A stretch of DNA of 64,000 nt, from positions 1 to 64,000 of the forward strand of contig NZ_QXXQ01000008.1 in the NCBI RefSeq assembly GCF_003570715.1, in the 5' to 3' direction. Positions 1 to 9,922 of the stretch are shown piece after piece. Origin of the DNA: Gemmobacter lutimaris (GTDB lineage Bacteria > Pseudomonadota > Alphaproteobacteria > Rhodobacterales > Rhodobacteraceae). A model generated the notes under the pieces. That model made no database searches. It was given only the letters and a program-made list of their open reading frames with translations, and had not been told where the DNA came from. The stretch's first letter is position 1. Every line of letters starts with the position of its first letter. The translations under genes and the position numbers were made by a program.

Positions 1-548
1 AGCGCGGCGGCTTGCAGGATGGCCGGGTCGATCTTCCTGATGACACCCAGCAGCGGCAGGATCATGAAAGGCAGCATGATATAGACCATGCCGATGGTCA
101 CGCCGATCAGGTTGTTGGTCAGTTGCAGCGGCTGGTCGATCAGCCCGATGGCCTTCAGCATCCGGTTGATGAGCCCGGTCTGTTGCAGCAGCACCATCCA
201 GGCATAGGTGCGGGCCAGCAGATTGGTCCACATCGACAGCAGGATCACCGCGAAGATCACGGCAGCCCAACGGGCGGGCATGATGGCCAGTGCCCAGGCG
301 ACGGGAAAGGCGATCAGCACGGTGATGGCCGTCACCACCCCCGCCACGAAGAAAGTGTTGAAGAAGATCTTCGCATAGGTCGTGCTGCCCAGCAGGGTCG
401 CATAGTTCTGCAAGCCCGGCGCAGGCTCGGTCACCGAACGCATCAGCAGGAATGCGACGGGGATGACGAAGAAAGCCAGCAGCAGCAGGATCGCGGGCAT
501 GGCGAAGCCAAGCCCCGAACCGCGGCCGCCGGAAGTGGCGGAGAGCAT
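1..548 (-). CDS. ABC transporter permease, PotB type (partial, 3' end outside window)
   Basis: Reading the minus strand from the ATG at 548 gives about 182 residues of an inner-membrane protein before the window ends. It has a hydrophobic segment at residues 15-37, further membrane segments around 62-85, 94-112 and 145-165, and a conserved cytoplasmic-loop start (PAILQAAA) where PotB-type permeases contact the ATPase. It should form the channel of a spermidine/putrescine-class importer with the binding protein encoded just upstream (619-1629). The missing C-terminus, a second permease and an ATPase are expected to the left of the window. The substrate is unknown; the link to the monooxygenase operon suggests it imports that pathway's substrate. 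Confidence 0.85.
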   Translation of the reverse strand, partial: MLSATSGGRGSGLGFAMPAILLLLAFFVIPVAFLLMRSVTEPAPGLQNYATLLGSTTYAKIFFNTFFVAGVVTAITVLIAFPVAWALAIMPARWAAVIFAVILLSMWTNLLARTYAWMVLLQQTGLINRMLKAIGLIDQPLQLTNNLIGVTIGMVYIMLPFMILPLLGVIRKIDPAILQAAA

Positions 549-577
549 TGCAGAACCTCCAGAAAGTCGGGAAAGGA

Positions 578-604
578 CCCGGATGCGCGCGGCGGGCATC
601 CGGG
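578..604. promoter_or_regulatory. stem-loop between binding-protein and permease genes
   Basis: CCCGGATGC (578-586) and GCATCCGGG (596-604) form a perfect 9-bp stem with a 9-nt loop. No T-run follows it on the minus strand, so it is more likely an mRNA-stabilising or attenuating element than a full terminator. Such stem-loops behind the binding-protein gene are common in ABC operons and raise the amount of binding protein over permease. Confidence 0.5.
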
Positions 605-618
605 CGGGCGGTCAGGCG

Positions 619-1629
619 TTACTGTGCCTGCCAAGCATACCAGCGGTTGCCGATCTCGTCGCGGTGTTCGGCCCAATAGGCCATATCGGCATTCACCTGC
701 ACGGCGGTCTGCGCATCGGGCAGCGTGGCGCGGACGGCGGGGTCCATCAGATCAGCCGACCCGAGGTTAACAGGCGCGTAGCCGGTCGCGGCGGCAAAGG
801 CGGCCTGCCCCTCGGCGCTGGTCGCTTGGGCGATGAACTTCATCGCGGCCTCCTTGTGGGCGGTGCCCTTCGGCACGACCAGCGCGTCGGCGGCGGTGAT
901 GTTCTGGTCCCAGCTGATGCCGACCGGCATGCCATCGGCTTGCAGCGCCGCCAGACGGCCGTTCCAGAAGAAGCCGATCGGTGCCTCACCCGACGCCAGA
1001 AGTTGCTGGCTTTGCGCGCCGCCTTCCCACCAGATGATGTCGGACTTGATGGTATCGAGCTTCTTGAACGCCCGGTCCAGATCCAGCGGATACAGCGCAT
1101 CCGGGGCCACGCCATCGGCCAGCAGAGCCGCCTCGATCACACCGGGGGCGGACCATTTGTAGAAGGTCCGCTTGCCGGGGAACTTGGTGGTGTCGAACAG
1201 ATCGGCCAGCGTGGCAGGCTGCGCATCGCTGAAATTCGCCGGATTCCAGCCCAACACGAAGGAATAGTAGAACGACCCTACCGCGAAATCCGACACGAAG
1301 CGCGGGTCGAGCTTGGCCTTGTCGATCACCGCAAAATCCAGTGGCTCCAGCAGGCCCTGTTTGCCCGCTTGCAGCGCCCAGTCGAATTCTGCATCGACCA
1401 CATCCCAGGTCACGGCACCCGCCTCGACCATGGCCTTGATCTTGCCGTAGTCGGTCGGCCCGTCCTGCACGACGGCGGTTCCGGTCTTCTCGGAGAAGGG
1501 CTGCGCCCAGTTGGCGGCCTGCGCGTCCTGGGTGGTGCCACCCCAGGAGGTGAAGACCATATCCTCTGCCGAGGCCGCATGCGCCGTCAGGGCGCTGGCG
1601 ACGGCCAGCGCGAAGATCGTTTTTTTCAT
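619..1629 (-). CDS. ABC transporter periplasmic substrate-binding protein, PotD type
   Basis: 336 residues, the usual length for PotD-like proteins. The N-terminus (KK, hydrophobic stretch, AHAASA before EDMV) is a standard Sec signal peptide with cleavage near residue 21. The mature start (VFTSWGGTTQDAQ) and the motif WNGRLAAL fit the spermidine/putrescine type of extracellular solute-binding protein. It should capture the substrate in the periplasm and pass it to the permease encoded downstream at 1-548. It lies 30 bp after the aldehyde dehydrogenase stop in the same operon. The specificity of this family is broad (polyamines, amino acids, opines, organic acids), so the ligand cannot be named. 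Confidence 0.9.
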   Translation of the reverse strand: MKKTIFALAVASALTAHAASAEDMVFTSWGGTTQDAQAANWAQPFSEKTGTAVVQDGPTDYGKIKAMVEAGAVTWDVVDAEFDWALQAGKQGLLEPLDFAVIDKAKLDPRFVSDFAVGSFYYSFVLGWNPANFSDAQPATLADLFDTTKFPGKRTFYKWSAPGVIEAALLADGVAPDALYPLDLDRAFKKLDTIKSDIIWWEGGAQSQQLLASGEAPIGFFWNGRLAALQADGMPVGISWDQNITAADALVVPKGTAHKEAAMKFIAQATSAEGQAAFAAATGYAPVNLGSADLMDPAVRATLPDAQTAVQVNADMAYWAEHRDEIGNRWYAWQAQ

Positions 1630-1659
1630 GGCATTCTTCCCTGTTCTGTTTTTCAGATA

Positions 1660-3117
1660 TCAGCGCATGACGAACGGGTCCGGGATCGGATCGTCCGAGG
1701 TGCGCAGCCACACGGTTTTCACCGTCGTGTAGTCCAGCGCCGCCGCCAGCCCGCCCTCGCGGCCATGGCCGGAAAGACCGTGGCCACCAAAAGGCGCGAT
1801 GGGAGAAACGGCGCGATAAGTATTCACCCAGACGATGCCGGCACGGATGCCGCGGATCATCCGGTGCGCCCGCGTCAGGCTGCGGGTGAACACGCCCGAG
1901 GCAAGGCCATAGGCGGTGTCGTTGGCCAGTTGCAGCGCCTCGGCCTCGGTGTCGAAGGTGACGACGGAAAGGACTGGCCCGAACAGTTCTTGCCTGACCG
2001 AAGGCGCATCGGGCACGTCGGAGCAATCAAGGATCGTCGGCGGATAGTAGAAACCCGCGCCTTCCGGCATCTGCCCGCCGGTCACCAGCCTTGCCCCCGC
2101 CCTCAGCGTCTCGGTCACCAGCCCGTGCAGCCGGTCGCGCTGCCGCGCGGTGCACAGCGGGCCGACCTCGGTCGCCATCACATCGGGGGCGCCGATGGCC
2201 ACCGCCTCAGCCTTGGCCTTCAGCCGCGCAAGGAAAGCGTCCTTTACGCTGCGCTGCACCAGCAGGCGCGAACCGGCAACACAGCTTTGCCCGGTGGCGG
2301 CGAAGATCCCCGCCACCTGCGCATTGGCTGCGCTGTCCAGATCGGCGTCGTCAAACACGATGAAGGGCGACTTGCCGCCCAGCTCCAGAGAGGTCTTCGA
2401 CAGGTTCTCGGCCGAGGCGCGCACGATATGCCGCGCGGTCTCCGGCCCGCCGGTGAAGGCGATATGGGCAACCTTCGGATGGGTGGTCAGCGCCACCCCC
2501 GCCTCAGGCCCGCCGGTCAGGATATTGACCACCCCGGCCGGGAATCCCGCCTGATCGACCAGCCGCGCGAATTCCAGGAGGGGCGCGGGGCCGTCCTCGC
2601 TTGCCTTCAACACCACCGTGCAACCGGCCGCCAGCGCCGGGCCCAGCTTTACCGCGCTGAGGAACAACTGGCTGTTCCACGGCACGATGGCCGCCACCAC
2701 GCCCACGGGTTCACGCCGCAGCCAGACCTCCATATCCGGTTTGTCGATGGGCAGATGCGCGCCCTCGATCTTGTCGGCCAGCCCTGCGTAATAGCGGTAG
2801 TATTCCGCGACATAGGCGATCTGCGCGCTGGTCTCGCGGATGATCTTGCCGGTATCACGGGTTTCCAGCGCCGCCAGACGCGGCGCCGCTTCCTGCACCA
2901 GATCGGCCAGACGATAAAGCAGCTTGCCCCGCGCGGTCGCCGGGGTCGCGGCCCAGGTGCCAAAAGCCCGGTCCGCCGCCACCACCGCCCGGCCCACATC
3001 TTCGGCCGAGGCAGCGGGCATCCGCGCCCAAGGGTTGCCAGTCGCGGGGTCGATGCTGTCGAACCCCTGCGCGGCATCCTCGAAACGCCCGTCGATATAA
3101 TGCTGGAAACGGTCCAT
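1660..3117 (-). CDS. NAD(P)-dependent aldehyde dehydrogenase
   Basis: 485 residues, full length for the ALDH superfamily. The cofactor segment PWNSQLFLSAVKLGPAL is at about 146-162, the general-base glutamate is E245 in LELGG, and the catalytic cysteine is C279 in GQSC. It oxidises an aldehyde to its carboxylic acid in the cytoplasm. It sits 9 bp after the flavin monooxygenase gene, so the most economical reading is that it removes the aldehyde formed by that enzyme or by the hydrolase. The aldehyde is not identifiable; the sequence is of the betaine-aldehyde/phenylacetaldehyde dehydrogenase grade. Start chosen at the ATG at 3117, beginning MDRFQHYIDG. Confidence 0.93.
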   Translation of the reverse strand: MDRFQHYIDGRFEDAAQGFDSIDPATGNPWARMPAASAEDVGRAVVAADRAFGTWAATPATARGKLLYRLADLVQEAAPRLAALETRDTGKIIRETSAQIAYVAEYYRYYAGLADKIEGAHLPIDKPDMEVWLRREPVGVVAAIVPWNSQLFLSAVKLGPALAAGCTVVLKASEDGPAPLLEFARLVDQAGFPAGVVNILTGGPEAGVALTTHPKVAHIAFTGGPETARHIVRASAENLSKTSLELGGKSPFIVFDDADLDSAANAQVAGIFAATGQSCVAGSRLLVQRSVKDAFLARLKAKAEAVAIGAPDVMATEVGPLCTARQRDRLHGLVTETLRAGARLVTGGQMPEGAGFYYPPTILDCSDVPDAPSVRQELFGPVLSVVTFDTEAEALQLANDTAYGLASGVFTRSLTRAHRMIRGIRAGIVWVNTYRAVSPIAPFGGHGLSGHGREGGLAAALDYTTVKTVWLRTSDDPIPDPFVMR

Positions 3118-3126
3118 GGTCTGTCC

Positions 3127-4164
3127 TCAGGCGAAGGCGGGCATCACGTCACGGATAAAGCGTTCGAGCGAAGCCTTTTTCCGCGCGAAGCTCATGCCGC
3201 TGTCGATCCAGAAGCTGAATTCATCATAGCCCATCGCCTCATAGGATTTGATGCGTTCGATAACCTCGGGCGCCTCGCCAATGATCTGGTTCTTGCGCAT
3301 CGCCTCGGCTGAATAGAACGGATGGGCGGCGACATCCTCGGGGGTCAGCGTTTCGATCAGCCCCATGGAAATGGGACGTTCGTTTTTGAACCATGCGCCG
3401 AAGTAGTTGTAGAACATGTTCAGCTCCTCCGCGCCCTGCTGGGCATCGGCTTCGCTGTCCGCGACATAGGTGTGGCGCAGGACCATGATCCTTGGCCGGG
3501 CAATCTCGGGGAATTTGGCGCAGGCCGCGTTGAAGCGATCCATCAGGCTTTGCACTTCCTCATCGCCCAGATGCAGCGGCGTCACCTGCACATTGCAGCC
3601 TTGCGAGACGGCAAACTCATGGCTGTTCGGGTCACGCGCCGCCACCCAGATCGGCGGATGCGGCTGTTGCACCGGCAGGGGCGCCGAGGTGGTTTTCGGG
3701 AACTGCCAATACTCGCCGTCATGGGCGTAATCGCCCTGCCACAGCGCCTTGATGGCTGGCACCAGCTCGCGCATCCGGCCGCCCGCGCCCCAGGCATCCA
3801 TCCCCGGCATCAGCCGTTCGTATTCAAAGTTGTAGGCGCCGCGTGCGATACCCAGTTCCAGCCGCCCGCCGGTGATGATGTCGGCCATGGCGGCCTCGCC
3901 CGCCAGCCGGATCGGATGCCAGAACGGCGCGATGACGGTGCCGGTGCCCAGACGCACGTTCTTCGTCCGATGCGCCAGATCGACGAGGTTCAACAGCGGA
4001 TTGGGCGCGATGGTGAAGTTCATGCCGTGATGTTCGCCCGTCCAGATGGCATGCATCCCGCCTTCGTCGGCAATCCGGCACAGCGCGATCATCTCGTCAT
4101 AAAGCTGCTTCTGGTCCTCTTCGGCCGAGACGCGCTCCATATGGATGAAAAGTGAGAATTTCAT
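3127..4164 (-). CDS. LLM-class flavin-dependent monooxygenase (bacterial luciferase family)
   Basis: 345 residues with the luciferase-like TIM-barrel pattern: IADEGGMHAIWTGEHHG near residues 32-48, the FMN-site segment RLGTGTVIAPFWHPIRLAGEAA at about 71-92, and GRLELGIARGAYNFEY near 100-115. Such enzymes use reduced FMN from a separate reductase and O2 to oxygenate a carbon or to cleave C-C, C-N or C-S bonds. The flavin reductase gene lies only 3 bp upstream (4168-5091), giving a two-component monooxygenase. It is the probable central enzyme of the operon. The substrate is unknown: family members act on long-chain aldehydes, terpenoid ketones, sulfonates, nitrilotriacetate and pyrimidines. 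Confidence 0.92.
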   Translation of the reverse strand: MKFSLFIHMERVSAEEDQKQLYDEMIALCRIADEGGMHAIWTGEHHGMNFTIAPNPLLNLVDLAHRTKNVRLGTGTVIAPFWHPIRLAGEAAMADIITGGRLELGIARGAYNFEYERLMPGMDAWGAGGRMRELVPAIKALWQGDYAHDGEYWQFPKTTSAPLPVQQPHPPIWVAARDPNSHEFAVSQGCNVQVTPLHLGDEEVQSLMDRFNAACAKFPEIARPRIMVLRHTYVADSEADAQQGAEELNMFYNYFGAWFKNERPISMGLIETLTPEDVAAHPFYSAEAMRKNQIIGEAPEVIERIKSYEAMGYDEFSFWIDSGMSFARKKASLERFIRDVMPAFA

Positions 4165-4167
4165 GGG

Positions 4168-5091
4168 TTACCTTTCCCCGGTCCTTTGCACGCGTCCCTG
4201 TTCGTGGGTGCCGAAATAGATGCCGTAATTGCCGATCCGCGCTTCGTCGGCCAACCGCTCCAGCATGACGCGCATCGCCGGGTCCGTCACCTCGGCCACG
4301 CCTTCGGCTGTCAGGTCAACGAAAGCGCCCCGTGCGGGGCGGCCTGTCTCGGCGGCGCAGCGGAAGGCGATATGCTGCCGTCCCTGCGCGACATCCTCGT
4401 AAACGGCGTAGATCGAGCCCGGCGCGGCTGTCAGCCCGGTCGCGGCGATCAGCGCGGCCAGTGCGGTCTGCACCCCTTCGCGGCCCACGCGCGCGGTCGG
4501 CAGCGTGAGGCCACCGCCCTGCCCGTCATCCACCAGCAGGATCTGTCCGCTGGCTTCCAGAATGGCCGAGATCACCACATCCGGCCCGGTCGGCAGTTGC
4601 GCCGCCGTCTGCGCCGGGGTGACATAGGCGCCGCGGTAATAGCCCAGCCCCGGCGCAGGCGTGGCCTCGAAGCCGCCGATGCGGCCGATGAGAATGGTGT
4701 GATCCCCCGCTGCAACGGCCTGTTCCAGCGTGCAGTCGAACCATGCCGAAACCCCCGCGATCAGCGGCGATCCGACCGGCCCCTTGCGCCAATAGACGGT
4801 GGCAAAGCGATCCTCCACCGGCCGCGCGAAAGTGGCGGAAACATCCTTCTGCCCCTCGGCCAGAATGTTCACGGCAAAGCCCGGCGCGCTTTCAAAAGCG
4901 GCGCGGTTGATTGAACTGTTGGCAATGGACACCAGCAGCAGCGGCGGGTCCAGCGAGACCGAGGAAAACGAATTGGCGGTAAAGCCCAGGGGCCTGTCAT
5001 CCGGCCCGATGGTGGTGATCACGGTCACCCCGGTCATGAAGCAACCGAAGGCATCGCGCAGCGCGCGGGGGTCCAGCGGGGTTCCGGTCAT
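4168..5091 (-). CDS. flavin reductase with a Nudix-like C-terminal extension
   Basis: 307 residues. Residues 1-165 are a standard flavin reductase domain (FMTGVTVITT, GFTANSFSSVSLDPPLLLVS, GDHTILIGRI) that supplies reduced FMN to the neighbouring monooxygenase. Residues about 170-300 are an extension absent from ordinary 160-190 residue members of the family. The stretch ISAILEASGQILLVDDGQ followed by LPTARVGREGVQTALAALIA resembles a Nudix fold, but the catalytic REUxEE signature is missing, so it would be a binding or structural domain rather than a hydrolase. It overlaps the hydrolase stop by 4 bp (ATGA). The reductase role is secure; the Nudix assignment is by eye. Confidence 0.85.
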   Translation of the reverse strand: MTGTPLDPRALRDAFGCFMTGVTVITTIGPDDRPLGFTANSFSSVSLDPPLLLVSIANSSINRAAFESAPGFAVNILAEGQKDVSATFARPVEDRFATVYWRKGPVGSPLIAGVSAWFDCTLEQAVAAGDHTILIGRIGGFEATPAPGLGYYRGAYVTPAQTAAQLPTGPDVVISAILEASGQILLVDDGQGGGLTLPTARVGREGVQTALAALIAATGLTAAPGSIYAVYEDVAQGRQHIAFRCAAETGRPARGAFVDLTAEGVAEVTDPAMRVMLERLADEARIGNYGIYFGTHEQGRVQRTGER

Positions 5092-5882
5092 GCCTGCGCC
5101 TCCGTCGTTGCAAGCCAGCGTTTCATCTCGGCCGTAACGGCCTCGGGCGCGGTGAGGTTGACCATATGCCGGTGCCCGGCGATCACAACCGCCCGGCCCT
5201 GCGGCGCCATGGCGGCCATCGCTTCGGTCATCGCCGGGGTCGAATTGGCGTCACCGTCGCCGGTCAACACCAGCAGCGGGCAGCGGATGGCCGACAGGCG
5301 GTCGGCATAGACGTCATCGCCTTCGGCGAAGGCGCGATAGGCGGCGGCATAGCCCGCCGGGTTGACGGCCCGCAGCCAGCCTGCGACCTGATCGCGCGCC
5401 GCCTCTTCCCCCGGCCCGAACCAGCGCGCCAGCGGCACCTCGATCCCGTTTGCCCCGGCAGCGATTTCCGTCGCCCGCGCCTCGACTGCCGCGCGCGCCT
5501 CGGCGCTGCGGCGATGCACGCCATTCAGAAGTGCAACCCCGCGCACGAGATCCGGGCGTTCAACCGCAAGGCCACCGGCGATCAGCGCGCCCATCGAATG
5601 CCCGGCCACATTGACCGGCCCCAGCATCAGCGCCTCGACCACCCGCGCTGCCCATGCGACGTAATCGGGCAGGCGCGCGCCTTTGGGCAGCGGATCACTG
5701 CCGCCATGGCCCGGCATGTCCACCGCGATCACATGCGCGGTATCGGCCAGCGCCGCGATCTGCGGTCCCCATGCTTCGGCCCGGAGGCCGACGCCGTGGA
5801 TCAGCAGCAGGGCCGCGCCGGTTCCGGCCTCCAGCAGCCGGACCGCGCTGCCGTCAGACAGCGGCAGGGTTCGAGACATCAT
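5088..5882 (-). CDS. alpha/beta hydrolase
   Basis: 264 residues with a complete alpha/beta-hydrolase set: oxyanion motif HGVG near 29-32, nucleophile elbow GHSMG with S96, an acid in LTGDGDAN near 210, and the histidine in GHRHMV near 240. It is cytoplasmic, with no signal peptide. It probably hydrolyses an ester, lactone or C-C bond product of the flavin monooxygenase; a Baeyer-Villiger-type ester would fit, but this is inference. Its 5' end overlaps the DUF1185 gene by 29 bp and its stop overlaps the flavin reductase start by 4 bp, indicating translational coupling. The second in-frame ATG (5879) is an equally possible start. Confidence 0.88.
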   Translation of the reverse strand: MMSRTLPLSDGSAVRLLEAGTGAALLLIHGVGLRAEAWGPQIAALADTAHVIAVDMPGHGGSDPLPKGARLPDYVAWAARVVEALMLGPVNVAGHSMGALIAGGLAVERPDLVRGVALLNGVHRRSAEARAAVEARATEIAAGANGIEVPLARWFGPGEEAARDQVAGWLRAVNPAGYAAAYRAFAEGDDVYADRLSAIRCPLLVLTGDGDANSTPAMTEAMAAMAPQGRAVVIAGHRHMVNLTAPEAVTAEMKRWLATTEAQA

Positions 5883-6456
5883 GCCCCAGATCCTTCAGAT
5901 CCTGATAGCGGTCGCCGATACGATGATGCGGGCGCCCGCCGGTCGAGGCCCCCAGCGCCACCACGATCTCATCCGCCGCCGGTGCGTCGGGGATGGAGAA
6001 GTGGATGGTCTGGTAATGCGAGCGGCGACCCTCGTCGTTCTTGTCCATCAGCGGGATCATCACCGGGCAGTTCGCGGCACCGCGCACATTGGTGAAGGCA
6101 AGATAGGTCTTGGCGGCCAGTGCCTGACGGTAGTGATTACCGAAGCGCAGCGTGTGGATCAGCGCATTGGCATGTTCCAGCTCGCCCTCCAGCCCGACGA
6201 CCGCCGCCTTGCCATAGCCCTCGACATTCTCGGCGCCACCTGCCGCATCGAGGATCATCCCGGTCAGCAGCGCGCCCAGTTCCGGTGCGACGACGTGGAT
6301 TTCGGGCTTCAGATCCTCGACGAAGCCACGCCCGGCCCAGGGGTTCTTCAGCACCGCCGCCGCCGCAATCAGCTTCAGCGGGCTGGGCGCGGCGCGGCCG
6401 CCTTCGACCAGCGTGGTTTCAATGGTGATGAGCGTCTTGCGAATCTGCGCCGACAT
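5854..6456 (-). CDS. DUF1185 'amino acid synthesis' family protein
   Basis: 200 residues, first gene of the catabolic operon. The sequence (IRKTLITIETTLVEGG, LTGMILDAAGG, YGKAAVVGLEGELEHANALIH, GASTGGRPHHRIGDR) matches my recollection of the AA_synth/DUF1185 family (PF06684), whose biochemical role has not been established. The gene recurs beside ABC importers and flavin monooxygenases, so an enzymatic or accessory role in the catabolic route is likely. A GGAGGG ribosome-binding site precedes the ATG at 6456. The upstream region is shared with the divergent GntR gene and contains a palindrome, so this gene is the probable regulated entry to the operon. Confidence 0.8.
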   Translation of the reverse strand: MSAQIRKTLITIETTLVEGGRAAPSPLKLIAAAAVLKNPWAGRGFVEDLKPEIHVVAPELGALLTGMILDAAGGAENVEGYGKAAVVGLEGELEHANALIHTLRFGNHYRQALAAKTYLAFTNVRGAANCPVMIPLMDKNDEGRRSHYQTIHFSIPDAPAADEIVVALGASTGGRPHHRIGDRYQDLKDLGHDVSNPAAV

Positions 6457-6482
6457 GCCCTGAGTCCCTCCGGTTCGTTGTG

Positions 6483-6502
6483 ATGGTATGTTGGTATACC
6501 AT
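6483..6502. promoter_or_regulatory. candidate GntR operator
   Basis: Arms ATGGTAT (6483-6489) and ATACCAT (6496-6502) are a perfect 7-bp inverted repeat, and inside it TGGTATACCA (6492-6501) is itself a 10-bp palindrome. The site lies in the 103-bp gap between the operon start (6456, minus) and the GntR gene (6560, plus). FadR/FCD-type GntR proteins commonly bind such T-G-G-T-A-T-A-C-C-A sites, so it is the best candidate operator for both directions. Confidence 0.7.
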
Positions 6503-6559
6503 AATACGGAATGTCAAGAACAACTTGCGCGAAGACCGGGGCGCGTCTAATCTGCGACC

Positions 6560-7243
6560 ATGGATCAGACACCCGAACACGACCTGCGTATCGCCCATTC
6601 GCCCACCACCCTGCGGGAACTGGCGGTTGAACGGCTCCGCCATGCCATCATCACCGGGCGGTTCACCGGCGGTGACCGCTTGGTGGAACGCACACTCTGT
6701 GATCAACTGGGCGTATCGCGGTCCGTGGTGCGCGAGGCGATCCGCTATCTGGAGGCCGAGGGGCTGGTGGAAACGCTGGGCCGCAGTGGCCCGGTGGTGG
6801 CGACACTGGACTGGCCGCGCGCGCGACAGATCTATGACATCCGCCGCCTGCTGGAGGCTGATGCCGCCGCTGCCTGCGCGCGCGTTGCGGATGTGGTGGT
6901 AAAAGACCGGCTGCGCGCCGCGCTGGCAGAGCTTGAGGCCGCCTTCACCGATGCGGCCCCGCAGAAACTTTATGCTGCCACAACTGCGTTTTACGAGGTG
7001 ATCTTCACCTCCGCCGGGCATGACATCGCATGGGAGATCGTGCAGCGCCTGAACAGCCGTATCTCGCGGCTGCGGGCGCTGACGCTGGCAACGACGGACC
7101 GTCGGATTTCCGGCCCCGCGCATATGGCGCGGATCTGTGCCGCCATCTGCGCCAATGCCCCCGATGCCGCCGCCGAAGCGGTGCGCGCGCATCTGCGGGA
7201 TGCCGCCGACATCGCCCGGCATCTGCTGGAGGATCAGGGATGA
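6560..7243 (+). CDS. GntR-family transcriptional regulator, FCD subfamily
   Basis: 227 residues. The winged-helix DNA-binding domain is at about 12-75 (LRELAVERLRHAIITGRF, LCDQLGVSRSVVREAIRYLE) and the all-helical FCD ligand domain at about 88-222 (IRRLLEADAAAACA, HMARICAAIC, AVRAHLRDAADIARHLL). Metal- or acid-binding FCD proteins usually repress a neighbouring catabolic operon until its substrate appears. It is divergent from the monooxygenase operon and beside a palindromic site, so it likely controls that operon and itself. Its stop codon overlaps the next ATG by 4 bp. Confidence 0.92.
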   Translation: MDQTPEHDLRIAHSPTTLRELAVERLRHAIITGRFTGGDRLVERTLCDQLGVSRSVVREAIRYLEAEGLVETLGRSGPVVATLDWPRARQIYDIRRLLEADAAAACARVADVVVKDRLRAALAELEAAFTDAAPQKLYAATTAFYEVIFTSAGHDIAWEIVQRLNSRISRLRALTLATTDRRISGPAHMARICAAICANAPDAAAEAVRAHLRDAADIARHLLEDQG

Positions 7244-7530
7244 GCGCCTACTGGATCGCCCATGTGACGGTCACAGACCCGGATGCCTATGCCGGATATC
7301 AGGCATTGGCCCCGGCAGCCTTCGTCGCACATGGTGCCCGGTTTCTGGCACGGGGCGGCAAGGCCGAGGTGCTGGAAGGCCCGGCGCTTGACCGCCATGT
7401 GGTGATCGAATTCCCGACGCTCGCGGATGCGCGGGCCTGCTACGACTCGGCCGAATACCGGGCCGCGCGTGCCCGGCGCGCAGGGGCAGCGACAGTGCAT
7501 GTGGTCATCGTCGAGGGGCTGCCGGACTGA
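7240..7530 (+). CDS. small DUF1330-family protein
   Basis: 96 residues, translationally coupled to the GntR gene through an ATGA overlap. The pattern SAYWIAHVTVTDPDAYAGYQ at the start, FLARGGKAEVLEGP in the middle and FPTLADARACYDSAEYRAARARR near 64-86 is the dimeric alpha+beta-barrel DUF1330 family. Members resemble small monooxygenase or isomerase barrels, but no reaction is established. Co-transcription with the regulator, rather than with the enzymes, is slightly unusual. It is followed closely by a strong terminator. Confidence 0.85.
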   Translation: MSAYWIAHVTVTDPDAYAGYQALAPAAFVAHGARFLARGGKAEVLEGPALDRHVVIEFPTLADARACYDSAEYRAARARRAGAATVHVVIVEGLPD

Positions 7531-7550
7531 GTTGCCGGACCGGCAATGAA

Positions 7551-7578
7551 AAACCGGGCGCCGCTTGGCGCCCGGTTT
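7551..7578. terminator. bidirectional rho-independent terminator
   Basis: AAACCGGGCGCC (7551-7562), loop GCTT, and GGCGCCCGGTTT (7567-7578) form a perfect 12-bp stem. T-runs flank it on both strands (TTTCTTTTT after it on the plus strand, TTTTT from the preceding A-run on the minus strand). It separates the convergent GntR-DUF1330 transcript and katG. Confidence 0.93.
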
Positions 7579-7596
7579 CTTTTTCCGCAGAGCCGA

Positions 7597-9831
<2,235 letters not shown>

Positions 9832-9880
9832 TCAGGCCGGCCGGCGCTTGATGCCCCGGTTGTGGCACGGTTCTTTCATA

Positions 9881-9902
9881 ATTAGAATTTGCATTTTCTA
9901 AT
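9881..9902. promoter_or_regulatory. candidate OxyR binding site in katG-oxyR intergenic region
   Basis: ATTAGAA (9881-9887) and TTCTAAT (9896-9902) are a perfect inverted repeat with an 8-bp AT-rich centre, located in the 148-bp gap between the divergent katG and oxyR genes. LysR-type regulators bind this kind of spaced AT-rich dyad upstream of their divergent target. It could serve katG activation and oxyR autoregulation. Confidence 0.65.
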
Positions 9903-9922
9903 GAAGGCAATATGAATTTCTT

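Noticed and set aside
463-3312. Long open frame on the plus strand opposite the binding-protein and aldehyde dehydrogenase genes
   Set aside because: It is antisense to two clear genes, is rich in Arg, Gly and His as expected from GC-rich antisense DNA, and has no family motif or ribosome-binding site.
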